The notes below the pieces were generated by a model, which did no database searches, had not been told where the DNA came from, and saw only the letters and a list, made by a program, of their open reading frames with translations. Both the position numbers and the translations under genes were made by a program. A stretch of DNA of 64,000 nt from Simmondsia chinensis (taxonomy: Eukaryota > Streptophyta > Magnoliopsida > Caryophyllales > Simmondsiaceae): NCBI GenBank assembly GCA_018398585.1, contig JAGTTD010000018.1:10423501-10487500 (forward strand), given 5' to 3'. This document shows, piece after piece, positions 11,911 through 22,684 of this stretch (position 1 is the first letter of the stretch; each line of letters begins with the position of its first letter).

Positions 11911-13291
11911 GCACTTGTAACAAAGCCTTTGAGGTTTCTTCTCATCTGATCGGTTAAACTTGGGCCTAACAGATGCTTTCTAGGACTTGAAACTGCCTCC
12001 ATGACCCTTGGTTCCATCACTTGAAGCTAAGACTGCTGCCTTCAAAAGCTTAGCTTTAGCAGAAGCCTTAGACAATGTTGTAGGCCCAACTGTTTTGACG
12101 AGATTCTTAACCTTGGGCTTCAATCCACATATGAAACTTGAGACATAATATGACTCAGCGGCATGAGAATATTCAGTTGTCATACTTGCTCTAAGGTTCT
12201 CAAACCTTTTCATATACTCCTTCACAGATGTTTCTTGTATCACCTTATTATATCTATCAACAATGTCACTAGAATCTTCATCACCATAACGGTCACAAAG
12301 CTCTTTCAAAAACTCAGCCCAAGTGAGAGCAGGATTGTTCTTTAATAAACAGTATAGCCATACCTCGTGGTCACCAAGAAGATAAACAACAGCAATTTGA
12401 ACCTTTTCAGCCTCATCAATGTGGTAAAAGTGGAAATAACGATCACATCGCCTCAACCAAGAATGAGGTTGCTTTCCATCAAAAGGATCAATCTGCACCC
12501 CTGATTGTCTATAGCCACTGCTTCTATTGTTGGATGTCACATCATTACTGCCTGAACGCTGCTGATTCCACTGATCAGGAGGTCGATCAAATTGCTATTC
12601 AATTAAACTGGCAGTTCTGTGAATATCTGCTTGGTCAGGGGGACGAACAGCCTGTCCTAAATTCAAACTAGTAGGTCTTGATTGAGCTTGATCAAATGAT
12701 CGATCTTGTCTAGCAATTACCTCTTCTTCTTGACTTCGAATTTGAGTTCTAACATCAGCTGCTTGAGTCATAAATTGAGGTCTTTCACTGGCTACGGCTG
12801 GTCTAGCAGGAACATTAGATTGTGACATTACCGAAGGTCTTATCTGCTGATTCACAGGCAACGAACTAGCAGGAAGCAGAGGATCAGGAATGGAAGGTAC
12901 ATTTTGTCTATTGAATTAACTTTGAATTTCGGCAATCTTCTCACTGAACATCCGTGTTTGTTGATCAAATCGCTCAGCTAATGTCTCATCAAATTGTTGC
13001 TTTTGTTGATTTAATTGATCAGCAATGTTCTTATCGCTTTGATTGTAAGCTTCTCTCATTAAACATTTGCTCTTGTTCCTTCAGCAGGTTACGCATCTGA
13101 TCCTTAGTTCTTTGTTCCCTTTCTAGCTGAGATTGATTGAGCTGAACAATCATAGCTGTTATCTGGGCATTCAAAACGTCTAGAGTGACAGCTTGCGGTG
13201 GATTCTCTGCATTACCACCAACAACCTCAGCATATGAAGGATTAGCTGCTGTTTTAGCAGCTGCTGATCTTTTAGTGACACCACTGGCCAT
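11880..13291 (-). pseudogene. gag: Gag of element A
   Basis: Starts MASGVTKRSAAAK at 13291, a start shared with element F (MASGVTTRSGAG). A variable, Gln-rich region (12595-13291, broken by stops) is followed by the capsid region at 11980-12540 with DPFDGKQPHSWLRRCDRYF, HEVWLYCLLKN and YVSSFICGLKPKVKN, the Retrotrans_gag type. A zinc knuckle CYKCNLPYQFGHKC (CX2CX7HXC spacing) is encoded at about 11890-11925. Gag forms the particle and packages RNA. Several stops and frame changes break it. Confidence 0.85.
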
Positions 13292-13475
13292 TGTTCCAAG
13301 TCTTTATGTGTCAATTTAATTCTTTTTTATGTGTTTTAAGGCAATTTCCTGATAGTAACCGCAGCAATGACAGCAAAATTTAGAACCGAATTCTCAACCA
13401 ATTTGCAATGCGATTCAAGATATTTGATAACAAATCACGTTTGATTTGGAAGCCAAACGAGGCTTTGATACCAAT

Positions 13476-13845
13476 TGTTAAACCTCTAGATAAATCTTGA
13501 AGCTTAACCTTGTGAAAGAGAGAGATTAGATGAGAAGAGAAGTGAAGGAGATGAGAAATATAGATAGAATTAGATGAGAGAGAGAAAGATCTCAAAAGAG
13601 ATTAGGTTGATTTTTCATTGAATGATCAAGAATTACACAAGATCTAACTACTTATATGAAGCAAGATACATTGGATTTGGACAAGCTAATGCCAGGCCTT
13701 ACAAACACAGCTGCCACTCTTGACTCAACCAAAACAACTTACATTCAATCCTAAATTGGCACCAAAACTACTAGCTCACAATACAAGCTATTACAAATCA
13801 AACAACTACGCCTTATTAAATCACAATCGACTTAGAATCATAACA
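13476..13845 (-). repeat. 5' LTR and PBS of element A
   Basis: Partner of 5602-5971. The PBS in element sense is TGGTATCAAAGC, the reverse complement of 13462-13473, two bases inside the LTR. It differs by one base from the initiator-Met-type PBS. The LTR carries the CT-rich, AG-rich on this strand, block shared with B, D and F. Confidence 0.85.
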
Positions 13846-14035
13846 TGGGCATAGGTGCAATCAAGGGAAATTTTTTGGCTTTTGTGATGAGGTAGAGCTG
13901 GTTTTGATGGCTTCTTGTGCTGAATGTGTTAGCCATGCCAAGAGTAAAGGGCATCTTCCAAGAATACAGGCCATTGTAAGGCCTCCCGAGTCCTCGGGGC
14001 CTAATTTTGAAAAGGATTGTGATGGGCATTATCAC
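13846..14035 (+). other. Short piece of element B between insertions A and C1
   Basis: Flanked by the end of A (13845) and the start of C1 (14036). The ATCAC at 14031-14035 is the left copy of the C1 target duplication, so this piece continues at 31483 in element B. It has no long open frame. It contains a GC-rich stretch CCTCCCGAGTCCTCGGGGCC near 13981. Confidence 0.6.
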
Positions 14036-15639
14036 TGATAAGTTTAATTTAGTATATAATTGTTTATTGCATTTTTATTCATTTTTATCCTTTTTTTTTT
14101 ATCAAACTTCTATGGCTTTTGCTCGGTTTTGCTCTTTTTTGCTCATATTGCCATTTTCTTACAAAACTACTTATTTTATGCTAAATTTTGCTAGGTTCTA
14201 TCATCAAACATCAGCAAGTGAATGCAAGATACATCAAACAAAAGCATAAAAATGAGCCCAATCAATCAAAATACTAGTTTTACAAGAAATCACCAAGTTC
14301 ATGCACAATTCAATTCAACTTGCAAAAATGAGCAGCAAAATGCACAAATCAAGTGCAAGGATTGATTAAATAATACATTAACATGTCCAAGTTGATGTAA
14401 ACTCTGAATTTAGGTGGTGCAAAACTCAAAAAATCTGAAGAAAAACAACAAGAACAGCAACAATGTAGAGAATGATAACCAGCCTTCACAATTCACTTCA
14501 ACTTGTAATTTTGGGTGGCAAAATTGACAAATCAAGTGAAAAAACCTCTTGTACACTTCAATAACATGCTCAAGTTGATGTTAAGACTGATTTTGGGAGG
14601 CAAAAGAGGAAAAAAAAAATGAAAAATCAGCAACTTGATTCATAACTGTAGAAACTGGGCGGCAAGAGCAGAACGTGTTGCAATGAGATTTTAGCTTGCA
14701 ATTTTTTTTATTTTTAGTAATCCCAACCTTATGTACTACAAATACAGAGTTAGTGGAAGTGTTTTAGCATCTTTCAACCAGCAAAAATCTCATAGAAAGT
14801 AGAAGAAAGCAGAAGAAAAACGGGTGAGGGAAGAAGAAAGTTTGGTTTGTAATTTCATATTTTTAAGTCTTTCAATCCTTTTATTCTTTAAAGTTCATGA
14901 ATTTTGTCTTATTTATGCTTTATATTATGTTAATCATGAACTAAATTTGTTATTCCAAGGCTACGATGTAGCCTAAGTTGTAATATACGCTCTCTTCTAA
15001 TTCAATGTATTCAATGTTTTGTTATTGCGTTTTTGAAGTGTTTATCATTGTTCTTCATAAGTTTTAAATGCTTGATCACCATTTAAGGCCTTTAATGATT
15101 CATAATGAATTGAGGAGATTCATGATTATTGCTAAGGTGATAAGCACCGCAAATTGAGCGAATGCTCAAGAGAGATTAACGCGATTTGTGTGGTTTTAAG
15201 TGAAAATCACAGATCCTTAAAAACTTTTTTCGTATTTAAATTCATGCACGAGAGTGATGAGTTAATGTGTAAAAGGGTATACTAGATGTCACTCGAGAAA
15301 GAATATTTAGTAAATTAAGGTTTTCAACCATCAACACGTAATACAACTTGATTACCGAGAATAGAAAGGCATATTAATTCACCTAGGTGAAATCGGATGT
15401 CTTAGATCTTATTAAATCGTAAAATCCTACAAAAAAAATGGGTAACCTTAGATAACAATTTTTGTTTCCTTTTATTTTATTTTGTTTTATATAAAAAACC
15501 TCAATTTTTGATTTTTCAAATAGTATTAAAACTATTAATTTCGGTACTTGCTCAATAACAATCCTCGTGGATACTTACTACTTTATTACTTGATACAACT
15601 AGTGCACTTGCTAAAGCATATACACCAAGTTAAGTATCA
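14036..15639 (+). repeat. 5' LTR of Athila element C1
   Basis: Runs from TGATAAGTTTAATTTAG to AAGTATCA, 1604 bp. The same start (TGATAACTCTAATTTAG) and end (AGCATCA) delimit the split 3' LTR. Similar LTRs occur at 54474 and 56120, including the GATAAGCACC..AAATTGAGCG segment near the end. Confidence 0.9.
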
Positions 15640-15645
15640 AGTTTT

Positions 15646-15663
15646 TGGCGCCGTTGCCGGGGA
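15646..15663 (+). other. Primer-binding site of element C1
   Basis: TGGCGCCGTTGCCGGGGA, six bases after the LTR end. This is the PBS form usual in Athila elements, thought to pair with a tRNA 3' end. The copies at 55751 and 57587 are decayed versions. Confidence 0.85.
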
Positions 15664-15816
15664 TTACCTTTATTTCAGTGATATTGATATCAACTAGTTT
15701 TGATGCTAATTTGAAATTGTTAATAATTTGTAAATTTTATTTAAGTTTAAGAAATTTTTCATTTGATTCTATTGTAAAGATAAATTCTTTGGAAAAAAAA
15801 ATTCGTATAAAACATA

Positions 15817-15847
<31 letters not shown>

Positions 15848-16357
15848 AAAAATTGTGTTTTTAAAAGAACTTTTGTTTGTTTTGTGTTATTTTGTTATTT
15901 TTCTTATATTTTTTCTTCATTTTCATCTCTATTTTGCTTATAAGTTCACTTTGTTTAGTGTTTTAAAAGTTAAATTTGATATTTTAAAGTTTTCGAAAAT
16001 ATTAGGGTTACTACCCCTTCTTTCTTTAAAATTCGTGTTTTCTTAACTTTTATTTTAGATTGTTCTACTTTTAGGTTTTCTGATTAATTTTAACTTTATT
16101 TTAATTTTTTTTTTTATCCATCTAGATAGTTTTTTCAAAGTTAGGTTTGTTATCTTTACATTTTTCAAAACTTTTAGTAGTACCTATTTTCCCCTTAAAT
16201 TTTGGCTTTGTTAAATTTTGTGTTGTACTTTTAAAGTTTTCTCTTTGTTGTTATCCTTTCCTTTAACTTTGTAGTTGTTTATTTTTACTTTGTATGCAAA
16301 GCCAAAACAAAAAGCAAATAACTCCTTTTGACGCTGAAATCAAAAGAACACTTCGAC
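15664..16357 (+). other. Leader of C1 with 29-base poly(C)
   Basis: Untranslated leader between PBS and gag, AT-rich, with a run of 29 C at 15817-15845. An open frame across it (15645-16046) is an artefact of low complexity: the poly(C) gives poly-Pro. The end, AAAAGAACACTTCGAC, aligns with 58120-58134 in C2, where gag follows. Confidence 0.7.
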
Positions 16358-18064
16358 TAGGCGTGGCCAACAGGCCGGGTCGGCCCGGAACCCAGCCCGA
16401 GCCCAGTATACCCCGGGCCTGGCCCAGGCCCGGCTCTTTTGAAAAGAGCCGTTGAGGCTCTCAAATAAAAAAAAATATAATTTTTTTTCTATAAATACTT
16501 AATCCTCCCCAACCCATTTTCTCACCAAATCTTCAATCATCTCTTCTCTCTCTCTATACATTCATCATCTTCCATCTTCTTCAACTTTGCTAATTGCAAA
16601 ATTGTGCTCTAAAGTTCAAAATTCGTAAAGTGTTTGGCTGAAGTTCGAATTTCATTGTTCTCTCGTTTGGTAATTTTAGTATCGTAATTTTAGTTGGTTC
16701 GCATTTTTAGTTATTTAATTTGCATTACTACTTGCATTTTATAAATACTAATCACTTATACTAATATGGCACACAACTCTTCATCATCCTCTGGAGCCGG
16801 CCGTGCTACTTCTAGCTCTTCTCGGCCACCCAGAATCCCTAAAAGGAGTAGAATTGTCATACTTAATACGGAAGAATGAGTTTTTATACAACCAGACCCA
16901 TCACTCCCATACACTGATGATAGCATAGATTATGACTTTTCACAACAACAAGATTATCATGAGTCGGGTGGTGGTGGGGTTGGAGACTCACAAATTGATG
17001 AGGAACCAACGCCCACCACCGAAGCCCAACCTAAAAGTTGTACCTCTACTGGTAGGCGTATAACTGGTGGGGTATGGAATCACTTTACCTTTAATAGGAC
17101 AACTAATAAAGTAACTTGTAAATTATGTGACCCAGCTTGGACTTTTAGCCATGAACTTGGTAGTGGGACCGGCACATTAAACAGACATATACTTAGGTGC
17201 CACCCCGAGCAATACCCAGATAAGAGTCAACAACGTCTAGTATAGTAAGTGACCGGGGCTAGCTAAATATATAATTTTGGGTGAAAGGCCTTTCAATGCC
17301 GGCGAAAACTCATATTTCGTCGACTACCTCCAACAATGGGTGAACCCCGCCATTGTGAGGATTTCTTGAAACACTGTAAAGCGGGACGCTTCTACGTTGT
17401 ACAACAGTATGAAAGCTAGGGTCTTAACACTTTTTGCGACGAACACGAGCATGTTCTCATTGACGTCGGACATATGGAAGTCAAAACCCGGCCAACCTTA
17501 TATGTGCATAACGGCACACTAGACCGATGACTCCTACATCCTCCAAAAGAGGATAATTCATTTTGGTATTTTAGATTGCCCCCACACCGCTGAGATAATT
17601 ACGGGTGCGATTATGTCGGCAGTCCTCAACTGGGGCATAGAGCGACGTATCTTCAGTATTACGTTCGACAATGCTACCAATAACACTGCATCCATTACAC
17701 ATTTAATTAGGCAAATGAGACCCATGTTAGGTGGGAAGTGTTTCCATATTCGTTGCATTTGTCACATTTTGCATTTAATGTTAATGGATGGTTTAGATCT
17801 TGTAAATGTATCCCTTACCACCTTAAGATCCGTAATAATATCTATTAAATCATCCGGCACCAGAAAAAAAAGATTTAGAAATTTATGTAGGTTGCATAAC
17901 ATAGAATATAAACAATTCAAATTAGACTCCCAAACTAGGTGGTCGTCTACGGTAGAAATGTTAGAGCGCATTCTACCATATAAAGACGTTCCGATGGAAT
18001 TCGTGCGGGAAAATCGTTCAGAATGGAGCGATTACAACTTGGATGGTATATGAATTTATGTAGG
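16358..18064 (+). mobile_element. hAT DNA transposon fragment inside Athila gag
   Basis: Starts TAGGCGTGGCCAACAGGCCGGG, typical of the GC-rich hAT terminal repeat, followed by a GGCCCGG-rich stretch. A broken transposase is encoded from ATG 16766 to about 18053. No right terminal repeat and no 8-bp TSD are visible. On the right, Athila gag resumes at 18065. About 550 bases of gag present in C2 (58135-58688) are missing, so this is not a clean insertion. Confidence 0.8.
16766..18053 (+). pseudogene. hAT transposase (RICESLEEPER-like), broken
   Basis: A Ser/Arg-rich N-terminus is followed by a BED-type zinc finger at about 17070-17215 (GGVWNHFTFNR, CKLCDPAW, LNRHILRCH), then stops near 17250. 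From 17613 to 18053 the frame is open again, with ITFDNATNNT, HIRCICHILHLML, TRWSSTVEMLERILPYKDV. These are motifs of the hAT catalytic region. The C-terminal dimerisation domain is missing, so the protein is truncated as well as interrupted. It would have bound the element ends and moved the DNA by cut and paste. Confidence 0.8.
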
Positions 18065-18960
18065 TTTACAATGGGTTGACTCCTAATACTCAAACGATGG
18101 TAGACGCGGCTGCTGGAGGTTCTCTGAAGCACAAAACCCTAGAAGAAGCATATGAATTGCTAGAAGTAATGTCTAGCAATAACTATGCAAGGGCAACTGA
18201 GCAAAAGAAACCCATGGGAATGTATGAGCTGGATGCAATAACAAAGTTAACCGCCCAGGTTTCAATGCTTCAAAAACAGATAGGTAACTTGAATGTGAAT
18301 GCCATTAATTCTCGTGTGCTAACGTGTGAATTTTGTGCTGGGAATCATGCCAAATAGGGAATCCTTTTAACCCATGAAGCCACGAACAAGCAAACGTTGT
18401 TTATAATCTTCAAAAACAAAATAATCCCTACTCCAACATTTACAATCCTAGGTGGAGAAACCACCCAAATTTTTCATGGAATAATCAAGGGATTCAAAAA
18501 CAACCATTTTCAACCACCAAAAAGAAAAACTGATCTCGAGGAATTGTCAGTAAGTTTATGCAAGATACTAGAAGTTTCATGCAAAACACTTAAACAAATT
18601 TTCGAAATCAAGAAGCAACCATTAGAAACCTTGAGGCCCAAATTGGACAACTTTCAAACCACCTCTCTGAAAGGTCTCAAGGTTCCTTACCCAGTAATAT
18701 ATCACTAACCCACGGGAGTAGGTAAAGGCAATAGAATTATGAAGTGGGAAAACTATGAAGGAACCAACTCAAGTAGACAAAACCACGTAAGATGAACAAC
18801 CCATAATTGACCCGTCCACAGATGCCAATCATGAATTGGAGAATGAGGAAGGGACAAAAATTGAAAATGAAAATGAAGCAAAAAGGGCTGAATCTCAACC
18901 TTACAAACCCAAGGTCCCATTCCCCCAATGCTTGATAAAGACAAAAGCAGATGAACAATT
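18065..18960 (+). pseudogene. gag: Athila gag remnant of C1
   Basis: The frame at 18076-18357 gives TPNTQTMVDAAAGGSL and EAYELLEVMSSNNYARA, matching C2 at 58700-58837, then TCEFCAGNHA, a partial zinc-knuckle-like motif. Frameshifts follow. The frame at 18397-18708 and the stretch to 18960 are degraded C-terminal gag with a Lys/Glu-rich tail and PFPQCL-like end. The N-terminal capsid part was replaced by the hAT fragment. Non-functional. Confidence 0.75.
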
Positions 18961-19014
18961 TGCTAAATTTTAGAAATTTTCAGAAAGTTACACATTAATG
19001 TCCCTTTTGCTAAC

Positions 19015-19911
19015 ATGTTAGAGCAGATGCCCAAATATGCAAAATTTATGAAAGAAATCCTGTCTAACGAAAGGAAGGTCAGAGAATTTGAAACGGTGGG
19101 GCTAACTGAAGAATGCAGTGCCATACTCCAAAAGAAGTTACCTCCCAAGCTAAAGAATCCAGGGAGTTTCACGATACCTTGCATCATTGGCCCCATCAGT
19201 TTTGATAAGGTTCTATGTTATTTAGTTGCAAGTATAAATTTAATGTCTGTCTCCGTGTTCAGGATGCTTGTCTTAGGAGAAGTGAAGCCTACCACTTTAT
19301 CTCTCCAACTTGCGGACAGATCAGTCAAGTATCCTACAGATGTAATTAAAGACGTCCGAGTGAAAGTCGATAAATTCATCTTCCCGGCTGACTTTATAGT
19401 GCTTGATATGGAAGAGGATCGTGAGATACCTCTTATTTTAGGTTGACCCTTCCTTGCAACAGGAAGAACCCTGATTTAATAAGAAAAACGTATCTTAAGG
19501 GTGCAAGATCAACGGGTAACCTTCAATGTTTTCAATGCTATACAATTTCCAACTAACATGGATTCTTGTTTTGAGGTTGATATTGTAGACGAGTTGGTAG
19601 CCGAGACATTCAGGGACACATTCCCTAAGTTACCCCTTGAAGCATGTCTAACAAAGTTTGGGACCCTAGAGACAAAGGACGAGTTAATAAGGGAATGTGC
19701 CCAATACATGAAAAGCTGTGAATCTTTCGATTCGCACCATGAAACAAGAGCGGAAGACATTCAAGCAATTAAAACTCAACAGAGATTGGAAGAAGACGAA
19801 CCACTAAATCTAGAGCTCAAGCGATTGCCACCTCATCTCAAATATGCCTATCTTGGTAATGCAAACACTTATCCTATTATTATTAAAGCCTCACTGAGTA
19901 ACGTTGAATAG
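19015..19911 (+). pseudogene. pol: Protease and linker of C1
   Basis: The segment at 19015-19446 contains AKFMKEILSNERKV and KLPPKLKNPGSFTIPC, then the active-site region. Where C2 has LCDLGASINLMP, this copy reads LCYLVASINLMS: the catalytic Asp is Tyr and the Gly is Val. KPTTLSLQLADRSV and FIVLDMEEDREIPLILG follow, then a stop. The segment at 19501-19911 is the linker to RT (PKLPLEACLTKFGTL, RLPPHLKYAYLG). Gag-Pol cutting was its role; the active-site loss makes it dead. Confidence 0.8.
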
Positions 19912-20228
19912 GAAAGGTTGCTTAGATTTCTAAGAGAGTATAAATCAGCAATCGGATGGACCCTTTCAGACATCAAGGGAATTAGCCCTTCCTTATGTAT
20001 GCATAAGATTCTCATGGAGGATAGCTTCAAACCTGCCATGCAACCCCAAAACTGATTAAAACCTGCCACGAAAGAGGTGGTAAGGGAAGAAGTTGTCAAG
20101 TTATTAGATGCCGGGATCATTTATCCCATATATGATAGTCCATTGTAGTTCCAAAGAAAGAAGGAATAACCGTAGTAGAAAATGAAAACAATGAGCTCAT
20201 TCCTAATAGGACCGTCACGGGATAGAGG

Positions 20229-21146
20229 GTGTGTATAGATTATAAAAAACTGAATGAAGCGACCCAGGAAGACCATTTTTCTTCACCATTCACTGATCAA
20301 ATGTTAGAAAAACTGGCAGGCCATTCGTATTATTATTTCCCTAATGGTTATTCAGGATACAACCAAATTGTCATAGCACCGGAATATCAGGAAAAGACCA
20401 CTTTCACTTGGCCATATGGTACCTTTGCCTATATGAGGATGCCTTTTGGATTATGCAATGCTCCTACGACTTTTCAACGATGTATGATGGCAATCTTTAG
20501 TGATATGGTGGAAAATTTCATAGAAGTGTTTATGGATGATTTTTCAGTCTTTGGGGCCTCATTTGATAATTGTTTAGCTAACCTCTCCATGGTTTTACAA
20601 AGATGCACTGACACTAATCTTATTTTGAATTGGGAGAAATGTCATTTTATGGTACAGGAAGGAATTGTGTTAGGGCATATGATTTCAAAAAGAGGAATTG
20701 AGGTTGATATAGCAAAAACTGAAGTGATAGAGCGATTACCGGCCCCTACTAGTGTTAAAGGCATTCAGAGTTTCTTAGGTCATGCCGGTTTCTATAGAAG
20801 GTTTATTAAAGACTTTTCTAAGATCGCTAAGCCTCTCTGTAATTTATTGATGAAGGATGTCCCTTTTAACTTTGATAATGACTGCACGCATGCCTTTGAA
20901 ACCTTGAAGAAAAAACTAGTGTCAGCACCAATAATTGTAGCACCCGATTGGGACTTGCACTTTGAACTTATGTGCGATGCTAGTGACTATATAGTAGGGG
21001 CCGTGCTAGGGCAAAGAATGAACAAAATTTTTCATTTAATTTACGATGCTAGTAAGACTTTAACGGATGCACAGGTACACTATGCGATAACCGAGAAAGA
21101 ATTACTTGCTGTAGTATTTGCATTTGATAAATTTCGTACTTGCTAA
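20229..21146 (+). pseudogene. pol: Reverse transcriptase and RNase H of C1
   Basis: An open frame of 305 residues begins within RT at CIDYKKLNEATQ. Motifs: MRMPFGLCNAPTTF at about residues 70-82, the catalytic box FMDDFSVFG at about 101-109, [26 protein letters not shown], and the RNase H start LMCDASDYIVGAVLG. The usual first catalytic Asp of motif A appears as Asn (FPNGYSGYNQI, about residues 37-47). RNase H continues at 21140-21300 after a frameshift ([20 protein letters not shown]). The upstream end of RT is broken by stops around 20050-20230. Confidence 0.85.
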
Positions 21147-21539
21147 ACTCAAAAGTAATTGTTTACATTGATCATTACGCTCTTAAGTATCTTTTTGCAA
21201 AACAAGACGCAAAACCAAGACTGATAAGATGGATTTTATTGCTTCATGAATTTGATTTGGAAATCCGGGATAAAAAGGGAACAAAAAATGTTGTGGCAGA
21301 TCATTTATCTTGCCTTGAACAAGAGGACGAAAGCCCCTCTATCAACAAAAAATTTCCGAATGAAAGTCTTATGATGGTAAGCGAAAGTCCTAATTATCCA
21401 TGGTATGCTAACATTGTAAATTATTTGGTTGCACATGAACTGCCCAAGGACATGACATATCAACAAAAGAAGAAGTTCTTTGCTGATTTAAAGCATTATT
21501 TTTTGGAAGAACCAGTCTTATATAGGCATTGTGCAGACC

Positions 21540-22684
21540 AAATCATTCGGAGGTGTGTACCTGAAGAGGAAATGGAAGACATATTGCACCATTGCCACTC
21601 TCTTGAAACTAGTAGCCATTATGGTGGAATAAGGACTACAGCTAAGGTTTTGCAATCAGGTTTTTATTAGCCTGCACTGTTTAAAGATGCTTTCAAAATT
21701 GTTATTAAATGTGATCGATGTCAAAGGACAGGAAATATTTCCAAGAGACATAAAATGCCCTTAAACAACATTTTAGTTGTTGAAATATTTGATGTTTGGG
21801 GGATTGATTTCATGGGTCCTTTTCTTTCATCATTTTGTAACAGACTTATTTTAGTTGCTGTAGATTATGTATCAAAGTGGGTCGAAGCAGCCGCTTTTCC
21901 GACCAATGATGCTAGAGTTGTGATAAACTTTGTATGAAAAAACATCTTTTCTCGATTTGGAACTCATAGAGCAATTATAAGCGATGGCGGAAAACATTTT
22001 CGTGATCGTCAACTTAAAATTTTATTGAGTAAGTATGGAGTCACACACCATGTGGCTGCTCCATACCATCCTCAAACAAGTGGTCGAGTGGAGATTTCAA
22101 ATCGAGAATTGAAAAATATTCTTGAAAAGTCGGTTAGTGCTTCTAGGAAAGATTGGTCGAAAAAGCTAGATGACGTGCTTTGGGCATATAGGACAGCATT
22201 TAAAACACCGATTGGAATGTCTCCATATCAATTGGTCTATGGCAAGGCATGTCATTTACCAGTAGAATTAGAACATAAAGTATAGTGGGCCATAAAAACC
22301 TTGAACTTCAATTTAGAAGCTGCAAGAGAAAAAAAGTTACTGCAAATCAATGAGATGGATGAGTTCAGAAATGAAGCTTATGAAAATTTTCGAATTTATA
22401 TGGACCGTGCCAAAAGATGGCATGACAAGCACATTCTGAACAGGGAATTCATAGTGGGACAAAATGTCTTGCTTTTGAGCTCCAGATTATGATTGTTCCC
22501 AGGAAAATTGCACTGTAGATGGTTAGGACCCTTTATTGTAACCTGTGTTTTTCCGTATGGCACAGTCGAGATTCAAGATGAGACGAAGGGCACCTTCAAA
22601 GTTAACGATCAAAGGCTGAAACCTTATATTGATGGAGAACTCAAAACAAAAAAGACCTCCATTCCTCTCAACAACATTGAATGA
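21540..22684 (+). pseudogene. pol: Integrase of C1, lightly interrupted
   Basis: The zinc domain begins in the frame ending at 21670 ([14 protein letters not shown]) and continues after a stop with CDRCQRTG. The core at 21755-21937 contains WGIDFMGPF and [10 protein letters not shown]. The next part has ISDGGKHF, then 22025-22285 has [20 protein letters not shown], supplying the D, D and E residues. The C-terminal domain is 22301-22684, ending GTFKVNDQRLKPYIDGE. Four or five stops or shifts separate the pieces, but the catalytic residues themselves are visible. Confidence 0.85.

Larger units (their letters stand above)
5602..13845 (-). mobile_element. Ty3/gypsy element A with gag-pol remains
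   Basis: Minus-strand element with two 370-bp LTRs (5602-5971 and 13476-13845) that differ at about 20 positions by eye, and a PBS at 13462-13473. Order from the right: gag, zinc knuckle, protease, RT, RNase H, integrase. Flanks TAGAC (5597-5601) and TGGGC (13846-13850) match at three of five bases and differ only by transitions, so they may be a decayed TSD. It sits inside element B. A probable solo LTR (8325-9721) splits its integrase, and a tandem duplication covers 5871-7884. The integrase tail ([10 protein letters not shown]) is chromovirus-like, but I see no clear chromodomain. Confidence 0.85.

Noticed and set aside
14007..14249. 80-residue open frame with hydrophobic segments
   Set aside because: It spans the junction of element B and the C1 LTR, so it cannot be a conserved gene.
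15645..16046. 133-residue open frame starting MAPLPGITF
   Set aside because: It begins inside the Athila PBS and contains a poly-Pro from the poly(C) run. The leader is non-coding in related copies.
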